Source: Flavobacteriaceae bacterium (GTDB lineage: Bacteria; Bacteroidota; Bacteroidia; Flavobacteriales; Weeksellaceae). Taken from it: 58,295 nucleotides of DNA. The position numbers were made by a program, and so were the translations under genes. This document shows positions 35,531 to 44,023 of this stretch, piece after piece. Position 1 is the first letter of the stretch. The number at the start of each line of letters is the position of its first letter. The notes beneath the pieces are model-generated. The model saw nothing but the letters and a program-made list of their open reading frames with translations. It searched no databases and was not told the DNA's origin. The DNA lies in contig JAITMJ010000001.1 of assembly GCA_031277475.1 (NCBI GenBank), positions 1 to 58,295 of the forward strand, given 5' to 3'.

Positions 35531-36934
35531 ATGAAAAATATAATCTTAATCGCAAGTATTTTCCATCTTTTCCCCCTTTGGGGGACAGGGGGCTTTTACG
35601 CCCAAAATATAAAATTTGAGGACGAAAATTTTAAACAAGCCCTGATTTCCGGAGGTATTGATAAAAATCGGGATAATGAAATTTCGATGCAAGAGGCGGA
35701 AGTGGTCGACTTTTTAGATGTAGCAGACAAAAATATTGCTTCTTTGCAGGGAATAGAATATTTTACGAATTTAAAAAAATTAGATTGTTCCGATAATATA
35801 CTTGCAACGCTGAATGCTTCTAAAAATATTAATTTAAAATATTTAGACTGTTCCGGAAACGGAAACGGATTTATGGCATTAAATGTTTCTAAAAATGTTA
35901 ATTTAAAGGAATTATATTGTTATGAAAACTTCCTTGAAACGCTAAATGTATCTAATAATGTTAATTTGGAAGTATTAGATTGTGGTTTTAATCAACTCAC
36001 AATTTTGGATGTTTCTAAAAATATCAATTTAAAGAAATTGGGATGTAATAATAACCAACTTACCGCATTGGATGTCTCCAAAAATACTCATTTGTCGGAA
36101 TTAGTTTGTTTTGCAAATCATCGACTTACAAGTTTGGACGTTTCCAAGAATATTAATTTAAAGAATCTGAAGTGTTCTGTTAATCAACTTACAACCTTGG
36201 ATGTTTCCAACAACATTAATTTAGAAGTTTTAGAATGTTCATTTAACCAACTTACAACCTTGGATGTTTCGCAAAATACCGCATTGACAGAATTGTGGTG
36301 CGATAACAATCCATTGGGTTCTTTGGATGTTTCAGATCATATTAATTTAAGAGATTTAGATTGTGCACATAACCAACTCACGGCATTGGATATTTCAAAT
36401 AATGTTAATTTAGAAATTTTAGATTGCAATACTAATGAACTTACTGCATTAGATGTTTCTAATAATGTTAGTTTACACATATTGGTTTGTAATGATAATC
36501 CACTTACAAAATTGGACGTTTCCAAGAACATTAATTTAAAAAGAATCAATTGTTCCAATAATCAACTTACAGCATTAGATATTTCTAAAAATATTAATTT
36601 GCAAACTTTGGGGTGCGACAGTAATCAACTTACAACATTGAATATTTCCGATAATGTTAATTTGGAGACTTTGGTTTGTCGTTACAATCTACTTAAAATA
36701 TTAGACGTTTCTAAAAATATTAATTTAACACATTTACAATGTCGTAACAATCAACTCTTTTCATTGTTTATGAAAAACGGAATAAATGAAGGTGTCCACG
36801 ATTTTAGAAACAACCCCAACCTCGCATTTATTTGTTGCGATGAAAACGATTTAGAAAAAATAAAAAATTATGTAACACAAAACAACATCGGCAAAAACCC
36901 GAAAATTACTTCGGATTGCGATGGTAAAAAATAA
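35531..36934 (+). CDS. secreted leucine-rich-repeat protein
   Basis: This 467-residue protein begins with an unusual signal region (MKNIILIASIFHLFPLWGTG, then GFYAQ), in which HLFPLWGTGG is encoded by a dispersed repeat (35568-35599). Residues 38-52 look like an EF-hand (DKNRDNEISMQEAE). Residues about 75-415 are some 15 repeats of 21 residues around LDVSKNINLKxLxCxxNQLT. LRR surfaces usually bind proteins. No T9SS sorting domain is present. It is unrelated to efflux and preceded by the 85-nt repeat. Confidence 0.82.
   Translation: MKNIILIASIFHLFPLWGTGGFYAQNIKFEDENFKQALISGGIDKNRDNEISMQEAEVVDFLDVADKNIASLQGIEYFTNLKKLDCSDNILATLNASKNINLKYLDCSGNGNGFMALNVSKNVNLKELYCYENFLETLNVSNNVNLEVLDCGFNQLTILDVSKNINLKKLGCNNNQLTALDVSKNTHLSELVCFANHRLTSLDVSKNINLKNLKCSVNQLTTLDVSNNINLEVLECSFNQLTTLDVSQNTALTELWCDNNPLGSLDVSDHINLRDLDCAHNQLTALDISNNVNLEILDCNTNELTALDVSNNVSLHILVCNDNPLTKLDVSKNINLKRINCSNNQLTALDISKNINLQTLGCDSNQLTTLNISDNVNLETLVCRYNLLKILDVSKNINLTHLQCRNNQLFSLFMKNGINEGVHDFRNNPNLAFICCDENDLEKIKNYVTQNNIGKNPKITSDCDGKK
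35568..35599. repeat. dispersed CCCCC/GGGGG repeat inside a signal peptide
   Basis: CTTTTCCCCCTTTGGGGG followed by ACAGGGGGCTTTTA matches intergenic copies elsewhere, but lies in frame in the LRR gene and encodes LFPLWGTGGF. Confidence 0.7.
35800..36770 (+). repeat. tandem 63-bp repeats of the LRR domain
   Basis: About 15 units of 63 bp encode the 21-residue LRR. The TTGGATGTTTC(C/T)AA(A/C)AA core is strongly conserved at DNA level, which suggests recent expansion. Confidence 0.75.
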
Positions 36935-36997
36935 AGGGATTGCGGGTCAAATGCGGAAAACTTTGAATATTGAACTTTAAACATTGAATTTCAAAAA

Positions 36998-37081
36998 GTC
37001 CGTAGGACTGAATGTGAATAACCGCAGGCGTAAGCCTGTGGAAAAAATAAGAACCCCAAAATCCGCTCGTAGAGCGGTACA
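36998..37081 (+). repeat. 85-nt three-hairpin repeat, copy 3
   Basis: Same stems as copies 1 and 2, 84 bp, with loop GTAA in the second stem region. It ends 53 nt before the ATG at 37135. Confidence 0.8.
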
Positions 37082-37134
37082 AAAAGAAGGGTGTTTTTGA
37101 ATTAGCGGAGAGCGAGCGATAAAGAATACAGAAT

Positions 37135-37830
37135 ATGAATAAAATTGATATAGATTTTGATTTTAGGCAAGACAGCAAATGTGGCGACCCCGATTCGGAT
37201 AGTCTAAAACTGTATGAACTTCATAAAGTTTTATGGAATAAGATGTTGCCGTGCGGAAAAATTTTTGATTTGGAAATTATTACATCAAGAGGTAAATATG
37301 GCAGATTACTTATAAAAAATAATTTATGTGATAATTTGTCAAGTGATAGAATGTGTCCGCATTTTGACGGAAAATATAATGATAAATTTAATGGATGGTT
37401 ATCTGATTTTGAGAGAGCGGAATTACAATATAAAGTCCGTACTATTGGAGGATATATAATTTTCCCCGCACACCAAAAGAATGGCTTTACAATAAACCAA
37501 GCCAGAGGAGTAAGCAGAGCAATTTGTGACAGGTTTGATTTAACTTTGGAGAGCATTCGACGTTTTTATAAAGGAGAGGAAAGTCCGCTCTATGACACAC
37601 TTATAAGATACAAAGATTTTTTTGATTTGTTCGTTGATTTTAGAGGTTATGTTGATTTCTTTATGTTGCAGGATTTTATAGACGAAAAAGAACAAATAAA
37701 ATTTTCCTTACCGTTTGATAATTTTAATCGCCCACCATTACCTCAAACAGTTAATGAATATAAACAATATCAAATACATACAATAGATTTGATAAATAAT
37801 AGAAACAAGAGAATTTTTAAAAGTCTATAA
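37135..37830 (+). CDS. DUF6994-like protein
   Basis: This 231-residue soluble protein has the opening DFDFRQDSKCGDPDSDSLKLYELHKVLWNK (read in parts: DFDFRQDS, GDPDSDS, YELHKVLWNK), the middle IGGYIIFPAHQKNGFTINQARG and the later LTLESIRRFY and LFVDFRGYVDFFMLQDFID. This order matches my memory of the DUF6994 family, whose function is unknown. There is no signal peptide. It sits between the LRR gene and hlyD, preceded by copy 3 of the 85-nt repeat. Confidence 0.72.
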   Translation: MNKIDIDFDFRQDSKCGDPDSDSLKLYELHKVLWNKMLPCGKIFDLEIITSRGKYGRLLIKNNLCDNLSSDRMCPHFDGKYNDKFNGWLSDFERAELQYKVRTIGGYIIFPAHQKNGFTINQARGVSRAICDRFDLTLESIRRFYKGEESPLYDTLIRYKDFFDLFVDFRGYVDFFMLQDFIDEKEQIKFSLPFDNFNRPPLPQTVNEYKQYQIHTIDLINNRNKRIFKSL

Positions 37831-37905
37831 AAAAAAACACATTTTACAAAAGAAAAATCAAAATACAATATACAACAATACATTAATACAATAACAAAAA
37901 AAATC

Positions 37906-38973
37906 ATGGTCAAAAAAATAATCACAGGAATTGTAGTAGTCGGACTGATTGGTTTGGCAATTTGGAAAGTGGCGGACAACAAGAAAAAATCGCAAGCCGA
38001 AACCGCGATTGTGGCAGCGGAAAATGAGGCTGTCGCCGTGAATGTGGCATCCGCAAAATACGAAAATATCAATACGGAATACACCGCAAACGGAACTTTC
38101 GAGCCGCTTCAACAGTTGAATTTCACCAGCGAAACCAGCGGAAAAATTATCCAAGTTTTCGTGGATGAAGGCAGTTTTGTTCGGGTCGGGCAAGTGTTGG
38201 CAACCGTGCGCGCAGACCAACGAAACATCAATGTTTCTACAGCTCAAGCGGCGTATCAACAAGCACTCGCCGATAATCAACGCTACGAAAACGCTTACAA
38301 AACCGGCGGCGTTACGCAGCAACAATTAGACAATTCGCGGCTGCAACTGAAAAATGCAAAAGCGCAACTCGATTTGCAACACATCAATTTGGGCGATTCG
38401 CAAATCCGAGCGACCATCAACGGCGTTATCAACGAGCGCAAAATTGAACCCGGCTCGTATGTCGCTTTGGGAACGTCAATGTTTGACATCGTGAACGTTT
38501 CTACTTTGAAACTCCGCGTGATGGTGGACGAATCTCACGTTGCAAACTTGGTTTTAGGACAAGAAATCGCGGTAAAATCCAACGTGTTTCCCGACCAAAA
38601 ATTCGGCGGAAAAATCACGTTCATCGCTCCGATTGCAGACGCCTCACTGAATTTTCCGGTAGAAATCCAAATCGAAAATACATCCGACCGCAAATTGAAA
38701 GCGGGAATGTACGGAACCGCAGTTTTCACGGCGGCAAGCGGCGCAAGCACGCAAAATATTTTGGTCATTCCGAGGTCGGCTTTCGTGGGCGGCGTTCAAA
38801 ATAATCAGGTTTTTGTGGTAAACGGCGATGCGGCAAAACTGACGAACATCGTTTCCGGCAGAAATTTCGGCGAGAAAATTGAAGTCCTCAGCGGTCTGAA
38901 AAACGGCGAAATAGTAGTAACCGGCGGACAAATCAATCTGACGGACGGAGCGAAAATAAAAGTGATAAAATAG
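37906..38973 (+). CDS. RND efflux periplasmic adaptor (HlyD/MFP family)
   Basis: This 355-residue adaptor has an N-terminal membrane helix (IITGIVVVGLIGLAIW), a barrel-sandwich/lipoyl part (NFTSETSGKIIQVFVDEGSFVRVGQVLATV, read in parts), an alpha-helical hairpin with coiled coil (AAYQQALADNQRYENAYKTG) and a C-terminal beta-barrel domain. It connects the RND pump at 39827 to the TolC-family duct at 34048. The order of the core genes is conserved, but the spacing is broken by accessory genes. Confidence 0.92.
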   Translation: MVKKIITGIVVVGLIGLAIWKVADNKKKSQAETAIVAAENEAVAVNVASAKYENINTEYTANGTFEPLQQLNFTSETSGKIIQVFVDEGSFVRVGQVLATVRADQRNINVSTAQAAYQQALADNQRYENAYKTGGVTQQQLDNSRLQLKNAKAQLDLQHINLGDSQIRATINGVINERKIEPGSYVALGTSMFDIVNVSTLKLRVMVDESHVANLVLGQEIAVKSNVFPDQKFGGKITFIAPIADASLNFPVEIQIENTSDRKLKAGMYGTAVFTAASGASTQNILVIPRSAFVGGVQNNQVFVVNGDAAKLTNIVSGRNFGEKIEVLSGLKNGEIVVTGGQINLTDGAKIKVIK

Positions 38974-39123
38974 CGGTTGGCAAATGGCTTTTGGCTTTTG
39001 GCAAAAGTCGTAAATGTCGCAAAAGTCCCTAAAAACAAGGGAAATTTGAAAAGTTGAAAAATGTGGTTTAACACTTTGTCAAAGTTAAAAATCTTTGACA
39101 AAGTTTGGAAAAAAGGGGAATCC

Positions 39124-39156
39124 AAACCTTCAAGGTTTCAAAAACCTTGAAGGTTT
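39124..39156. repeat. perfect inverted repeat AAACCTTCAAGGTTT
   Basis: Two 15-bp arms, AAACCTTCAAGGTTT and AAACCTTGAAGGTTT, are separated by CAA. Each arm is itself nearly palindromic. It may act as a terminator or be a repeat of unknown role. Confidence 0.7.
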
Positions 39157-39210
39157 AAGTAAAAAAAACACGGGATTGCGAGTCAAGCCCGCAATGACGA
39201 CAAAAGAAAC

Positions 39211-39296
39211 GTCCGTAGGACTGAATGTGAATAACCACAGACAAAAAGCCTGTGGAAAAAATAAGAATAATGAAAATCCGCTCGGAGAGCGGTACA
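39211..39296 (+). repeat. 85-nt three-hairpin repeat, copy 4
   Basis: The middle stem reads CCACAG paired with CTGTGG, where copies 1-3 have CCGCAGGC with GCCTGTGG; the G-to-A change restores full pairing. The other stems are as in copy 1. It ends 82 nt before the ABM-like gene. Confidence 0.78.
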
Positions 39297-39378
39297 AAAA
39301 AAATGAAAAATTTATGAATAACATCAGATTTTATTATGTCTTTGGACAATTTTAATCTTTAAATGTACATTTTAAAAA

Positions 39379-39690
39379 ATGAAAATAATAACAAGAATTT
39401 GGCACGGCATTGTGAAAAAAGAAGATGCCGAAATTTATAAAACGTATGTTGAAAATACAGGTCTTAAAAATTACAGAGAAATTGACGGTAATATTTCCGC
39501 TAAAATTCTGATGAGAACAGAAAACGATATTTGTCATTTCCTAACCGTAAGTGAATGGAAATCAATAGAAAGCATAAAAAAAATTGCCGGCGATGATTAT
39601 GAAAAAGCACGTTATTATCCCGAAGATTACAAATATTTACTTGAATTTGAAGAATTTGTAAAACATTATGAAACAATAATTTATGAATAA
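39379..39690 (+). CDS. ABM-like small protein
   Basis: This 103-residue protein has the short alpha/beta pattern of the antibiotic biosynthesis monooxygenase (dimeric ferredoxin-like barrel) fold: ITRIWHGIVKKEDAEIYKTYV at the start, then ILMRTENDICHFLTVSEWKS, YYPEDYKYLLEFEE. Such proteins are small oxygenases, heme-degrading enzymes or sensors; no specific activity can be assigned. It lies between hlyD and the RND pump gene, following copy 4 of the 85-nt repeat. Confidence 0.65.
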   Translation: MKIITRIWHGIVKKEDAEIYKTYVENTGLKNYREIDGNISAKILMRTENDICHFLTVSEWKSIESIKKIAGDDYEKARYYPEDYKYLLEFEEFVKHYETIIYE

Positions 39691-39751
39691 GATGAATTCA
39701 AATTTATGAGAAAAACATTAAAAAATTAAAAAAACGTAAAACAATCAGAGC

Positions 39752-39811
39752 CTTTTCCCCCCTTTCTCCCCTCCTTTGGAGGGGTCGGGGTAGGAGGGGA
39801 CAGGGGGCTTA
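39752..39811. repeat. CCCCTCC/GGAGGGG hairpin repeat before the RND pump gene
   Basis: CCCCTCCTTTGGAGGGG and the surrounding GGGGTAGGAGGGG/CCCCC tracts form a GC-rich hairpin ending about 15 nt before the ATG at 39827. It is the same family as the repeats at 23163 and 35356. Confidence 0.6.
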
Positions 39812-39826
39812 CAAATACAAAACAAA

Positions 39827-42800
39827 ATGAATTTACCTAAAATATCCATCACTCGTCCCACGCTTGTCGTGGTTTTGTTCACCATTCTCACGCTCGGAGG
39901 ATTGCTCAGTTACAAACTTTTGAGCTATGAACTCATCCCCAAATTTGAAATCAACGTCATCACGATTTCTACGGTTTATCCGGGCGCATCGCCATCGGAA
40001 ATCGAAAATACCGTAACCAAAAAAATCGAGGACGGCGTTTCGTCTATTGAAAATATCAAACACATCACGGCACAATCTTTCGAAGGTTTGTCGGTGGTAA
40101 TTATTCAATTAAACGACGGCGCAGACGTGAATCTCGCTTTAAATAATGCCCAGCGGAAAGTGAATTCCATCGTTGCAGATTTGCCGGACGATGCTCTGGC
40201 ACCTTCGTTAGACAAATTTTCGATGGACAATCTCCCCGTGATGCAAATTGCGGCAACTGCCAATATGAGCGGAACCGATTTCTACGATTTGCTCGACAAA
40301 AAAGTTCAACCCGAAATTTCGCGGATTCCGGGCGTGGCGCAAGTGAACATCATCGGCGGACAAGAGCGTGAAATACAGGTAAATATAGACCAAACCAAAC
40401 TCGAAGGCTACGGACTTTCCCTGCCGCAAGTTCAGCAATTAATCCTCGCTTCCAACCTCGATTTCCCGACAGGAAACATTAAAACCAGACAAAATACCAT
40501 TCTGATTCGGCTTTCCGGAAAATATAAAACTGTGGACGAACTCCGAAATATGGTGATTTCCTCCGGCGCAAATCAAGTGCGTTTGGGCGATTTTGCCGAT
40601 GTTCAGGACGCATCAAAAGACATTGAAAAAATTTCGCGGTTCAACCAAAATTCCGCTATCTTATTGCAAATCCTTAAACAAACAGATGCCAATACTGTGG
40701 AAGTAAGCAAATTAGCGACTGAAAAAATCACTAAATTACAAGAAGATTACAAATCGGAAAACCTAAAATTAACCGTTGCCAACGATCAAAGCACATTCAC
40801 ATTGGAAGCCGCAAACCACGTGATGCTCGACCTTGTGTTGGCAATCGTTCTCGTGGCATTCGTGATGTTGCTGTTTTTGCACAACATCAGAAACGCATTT
40901 ATCGTGATGGTTTCCATTCCCGCCTCGTTGATTGCCACATTTATCGGAATTTATTTTATGGGATACACGCTGAATATGATGTCGCTGGTAGCACTTTCTT
41001 TGGTGGTCGGAATTTTGGTGGACGATGCGATTGTAGTTCTCGAAAACATTCATCGGCACATGGAAATGGGAAAAAGCAAAATTCGTGCGGCGTACGACGG
41101 AACCACCGAAATTATGTTCACCGTAATGTCCATCACGCTCGTAATCATCGTGGTTTTCTTTCCGATTTCCATTATCGATCAAATCGTTGCGAATATTTTA
41201 AAACAATTCTGCGTTACGGTAATGATTGCCACCGCATTTTCACTTTTGGCATCTTTCACCATCGTTCCGTGGCTTTCCTCGCGTTTCGGAAAATTAGAAA
41301 GAATGGAAGGCAAAAATCTTTTCGGAAAATTCATTCTTTGGTTCGAGGCGAGAATGGATGCCTTCGCACATTGGATTTCCGATTTGCTCGAATGGTGTTT
41401 GAAAAGTTGGCGGCATAAATTAGCCACATTATTCATCGTCATCATCCTGTTTTTCAGTTCTTTTTTACTTCCGGGTTTTGGATTTATCGGTGGCGAATTT
41501 TTTCCTCAAATGGACCGAGGCGAATTTTTAGTTCGGGTAGAACTTCCCAAAGATGCTTCATTAGAACAAACCAATTTTGCCGTTCAAAAAGCGGAAAACT
41601 ATTTGCGTGCAAAATCCGAAGTTGTGAATGTGATTTCCACTGTCGGGCAAGTTACCGGCGGATTGGCGGTTCAGGCTACGCCTTACAAAGCTGAAATCAA
41701 CGTAAAACTGACCAATAAAAATGAACGCGAAACCAATACCGTGATTTACGCCGCCATTGTAAAACGCGAACTCGAAAAAATTCTTGTCGGTGCAAAAATT
41801 ACGACTGCTCCTGCCTCGATGGGCGGAGGAAATAATCCGCCGCTGCAACTCGTCATCACGGCTCCGAATGTGGAATCGGCTTTGGCTTTTGCAGAAAAAA
41901 CCGAAGATCTTTTACGAAAGATAGACGGTGCCACAGAAATCGATCTTTCCGTAGAAGACGGAATGCCGGAAATCAACGTGCAAGTGGACAGAGACAAAAT
42001 GGCGATGCTCGGTCTGAATTTATCAACAGTCGGAACTACGATGCAAACGGCGTTTAACGGAAATACCGATGCAAAATTCCGCGCCGGCGACAATGAATAC
42101 GACATCAACGTGCGATACGGCGAATACAACCGCTCCAATATTGACAACGTGCGAAATATCGTTTTCGTGAATAATCTCGGTCAGCCAATAAAACTCTCGC
42201 AATTCGCGGATATTTCGGAAGATACCGGTCCTACGCAATTAGACCGATACGACAGAACGCCGTCTGTAACCGTTTCCGCACAAGTAGTCGGTCGCGCCGC
42301 AGGAAGCGTAGCCGACGATTGGCAAAAAGAATTTGAAAAATTAAAACGACCGGCAGGCGTGAATTATCAATGGACAGGAACTCAAGAAATGCAAAGCACC
42401 GGTTTCGGCGTTTTGGGATTGGCACTTTTGGCGGCGATTATTATGGTTTATCTGATTATGGTCGGGCTCTACGACAACTACGTTTATCCGTTTGTGGTGC
42501 TGTTTTCCATTCCGCTTTCGCTCATCGGCGTGTTCGTGATTTTAGCATTAACCAACAATACACTGAATATTTTTACCATTTTGGGAATGATTATGCTCAT
42601 CGGCTTGGTTTGTAAAAACGCGATTTTGCTCGTGGATTTCACCAATCACAGAAAAGCCGAAGGCGAATCTACAAAAACCGCATTAATCCAAGCAAATCAC
42701 GCAAGACTTCGACCGATTTTAATGACCACCATCGCGATGGTTTTCGGAATGTTACCGATTGCACTCGCCAACGGACAAGGCGCGGAAATGACGAAAGGTT

Positions 42801-42976
42801 TGGCTTGGGTCATCATCGGCGGATTGATTTCATCGCTGTTCCTGACTTTAGTCATCGTTCCCGTAGTTTATTCGCTTTTCGACAGCGTGATGGCGCGTTT
42901 CGGCAAGAATAAAAAAATTGACTACGCAAAAGAAATCGAAGCGGATTATGAAAAGTCGGATGTGGAGGATGAGTAA
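39827..42976 (+). CDS. RND efflux pump inner-membrane subunit (AcrB family)
   Basis: This 1049-residue protein has the twelve-helix RND layout with two large periplasmic loops. Hallmarks include the N-terminal ITRPTLVVVLFTILTLGG helix, the TM4 proton-relay region LVVGILVDDAIVVLENIHRH, and the second-half GMIMLIGLVCKNAILLVDFTNH. It pumps drugs or other amphiphiles by proton motive force with the HlyD adaptor and TolC duct of this locus. It is full length with a usual C terminus. A terminator-like hairpin follows at 42983. Confidence 0.96.
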   Translation: MNLPKISITRPTLVVVLFTILTLGGLLSYKLLSYELIPKFEINVITISTVYPGASPSEIENTVTKKIEDGVSSIENIKHITAQSFEGLSVVIIQLNDGADVNLALNNAQRKVNSIVADLPDDALAPSLDKFSMDNLPVMQIAATANMSGTDFYDLLDKKVQPEISRIPGVAQVNIIGGQEREIQVNIDQTKLEGYGLSLPQVQQLILASNLDFPTGNIKTRQNTILIRLSGKYKTVDELRNMVISSGANQVRLGDFADVQDASKDIEKISRFNQNSAILLQILKQTDANTVEVSKLATEKITKLQEDYKSENLKLTVANDQSTFTLEAANHVMLDLVLAIVLVAFVMLLFLHNIRNAFIVMVSIPASLIATFIGIYFMGYTLNMMSLVALSLVVGILVDDAIVVLENIHRHMEMGKSKIRAAYDGTTEIMFTVMSITLVIIVVFFPISIIDQIVANILKQFCVTVMIATAFSLLASFTIVPWLSSRFGKLERMEGKNLFGKFILWFEARMDAFAHWISDLLEWCLKSWRHKLATLFIVIILFFSSFLLPGFGFIGGEFFPQMDRGEFLVRVELPKDASLEQTNFAVQKAENYLRAKSEVVNVISTVGQVTGGLAVQATPYKAEINVKLTNKNERETNTVIYAAIVKRELEKILVGAKITTAPASMGGGNNPPLQLVITAPNVESALAFAEKTEDLLRKIDGATEIDLSVEDGMPEINVQVDRDKMAMLGLNLSTVGTTMQTAFNGNTDAKFRAGDNEYDINVRYGEYNRSNIDNVRNIVFVNNLGQPIKLSQFADISEDTGPTQLDRYDRTPSVTVSAQVVGRAAGSVADDWQKEFEKLKRPAGVNYQWTGTQEMQSTGFGVLGLALLAAIIMVYLIMVGLYDNYVYPFVVLFSIPLSLIGVFVILALTNNTLNIFTILGMIMLIGLVCKNAILLVDFTNHRKAEGESTKTALIQANHARLRPILMTTIAMVFGMLPIALANGQGAEMTKGLAWVIIGGLISSLFLTLVIVPVVYSLFDSVMARFGKNKKIDYAKEIEADYEKSDVEDE

Positions 42977-42982
42977 ATATAA

Positions 42983-43001
42983 TTAATCAAGTTCTGATTA
43001 A
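42983..43001. terminator. terminator-like hairpin after the RND pump
   Basis: TTAATCA and TGATTAA pair around AGTTC, followed by A/T runs. Confidence 0.5.
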
Positions 43002-43064
43002 AAAATATTTTTTCAAATTTAATGAGAGTTTCAGAATGTTGAAAGTTTTTTCGAGTATTATGTA

Positions 43065-43271
43065 GTTCACTTCATCTTTACCAAAATAATACTCGTCGCC
43101 AAAATGCAGATTAAATGAAACACTCATGACAAAATATTGACACACAAACGAATGATTGTACAAAGTGTTCCATCTGACCGCTGAAAAAAATAAAATATAA
43201 ACAGATGAAATGCGCCGCTGATTAATCCATACAAAATCGGTTTCGGAATATTGGGATTCACGGCGATGTTT
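43065..43271 (-). pseudogene. decayed 3' copy of the membrane-protein gene at 44024
   Basis: This stretch aligns almost base for base with 44026-44232, the 3' two thirds of the 44024 gene. It has a one-base deletion in a T run (CAATATTTTGTC here against CAATATTTTTGTC there) that shifts the frame, and it has no start. Together with the intact copy it forms a direct repeat around the toxin-antitoxin pair. Confidence 0.75.
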
Positions 43272-43276
43272 GGAAA

Positions 43277-43681
43277 TTAAACAAAAGGATTGATAATCTT
43301 TAGCCGATTTTCTATTAACTGATTGTGCTGAAAGTCTTCGGAATAAAGTATTTCGCAACCTGCTTCAAGAGAAGAAGCGACTATAATACTGTCGAACAAT
43401 TGAAAATCATACGTGGAAATTAATTTCTGCGCCAAACGCAATGTGGACAGCGTTACAGGATGAATATTGCAGCATTCCAAATCGCTCAAACAGATATCAA
43501 GAATTTGTTCTTTAGAAAGTTTCAACAGCCGCTTGCTGACATTCAGATATTCGGAAACAACCTGTGAAGAAACAACGGGCGATAAATCTATTAAATCATT
43601 CGCTTTTTTCTGTTTTTCAGGGCTGTCAATATCGCGGAGATAGAGAAAAATATTTGTATCTATTGCAAAACTATTCATCAT
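43277..43681 (-). CDS. PIN-domain ribonuclease toxin
   Basis: This protein of about 134 residues has the PIN pattern: AIDTNIFLYLRD near the start (first Asp), VSEYLNV (Glu), and DFQLFDSIIVASSLEAGCEILYSEDF (Asp residues). Such proteins are Mg2+-dependent RNases of the VapC type. The start is taken as the ATG at 43681 (or 43678), which overlaps the end of the antitoxin gene by about ten bases, as is usual for these pairs. A longer upstream frame (to 43738) runs through the antitoxin and is unlikely. Confidence 0.82.
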   Translation of the reverse strand: MMNSFAIDTNIFLYLRDIDSPEKQKKANDLIDLSPVVSSQVVSEYLNVSKRLLKLSKEQILDICLSDLECCNIHPVTLSTLRLAQKLISTYDFQLFDSIIVASSLEAGCEILYSEDFQHNQLIENRLKIINPFV

Positions 43682-43928
43682 AATTATTTGCTTCTTCACG
43701 ATTAAATTTATAACCGAGCGAACGAAAACTGACAGCATATTTCTTGCTGTTCTCTTCCCGTTTTTTTCTATTTTCTATTACTTTTCCACTTGTTAGTGCA
43801 GACGAATTTGAGGCGTTAAACGGCTCATCTACGGGAAATGCAATAACCTCTATTTTTTGTCCGTACCAACTTTTTGGAATGGTAAGCGTCAAATCGCCAA
43901 CGGGGGACACGAATATTTGCCTGTACAT
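43671..43928 (-). CDS. antitoxin partner of the PIN toxin
   Basis: This 85-residue protein starts MYRQIFVSPVGDLTLTIPKSWYGQKIEVIAFP, read in parts, which resembles small antitoxins with an AbrB-like strand pair (LTIPKSWYGQKIEVIAF). The C-terminal half is charged. It overlaps the toxin gene start. A TACCTTTG box lies on the minus strand at 43955-43962. Confidence 0.7.
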   Translation of the reverse strand: MYRQIFVSPVGDLTLTIPKSWYGQKIEVIAFPVDEPFNASNSSALTSGKVIENRKKREENSKKYAVSFRSLGYKFNREEANNYDE

Positions 43929-43954
43929 ATTTCGCTAATTTAAAAAATCAACCA

Positions 43955-43962
43955 CAAAGGTA
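43955..43962 (-). promoter_or_regulatory. -7 box of the toxin-antitoxin operon
   Basis: On the minus strand this reads TACCTTTG, 27 nt upstream of the antitoxin ATG at 43928. Confidence 0.4.
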
Positions 43963-44023
43963 AGACCTTTTTATTACATAAACCGATTTCATTAGAACAT
44001 TCTGCGCGGAGCATTATATATAT

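Larger units (their letters stand above)
38974..39378. other. repeat-dense intergenic region between hlyD and the ABM-like gene
   Basis: This 405-bp region is almost entirely dispersed repeats: a GGCAAATGGCTTTTGGC tract, a TTTGACAAAGTTTG unit (about 39065-39111), a perfect 15-bp inverted repeat (39124-39156), a GCGAGTCAAGCCCGCAATG segment, and copy 4 of the 85-nt hairpin repeat. A 13-codon ORF at 39315-39356 is probably not a gene. Confidence 0.7.

Noticed and set aside
35800-36770. Regularly spaced repeats that could suggest a CRISPR array
   Set aside because: The 63-bp periodicity is in frame and encodes leucine-rich repeats; there are no unique spacers and no cas genes.
39315-39356. 13-codon ORF after the fourth hairpin repeat
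   Set aside because: Too short and without a counterpart after the other copies; it could be a leader peptide but nothing supports this.
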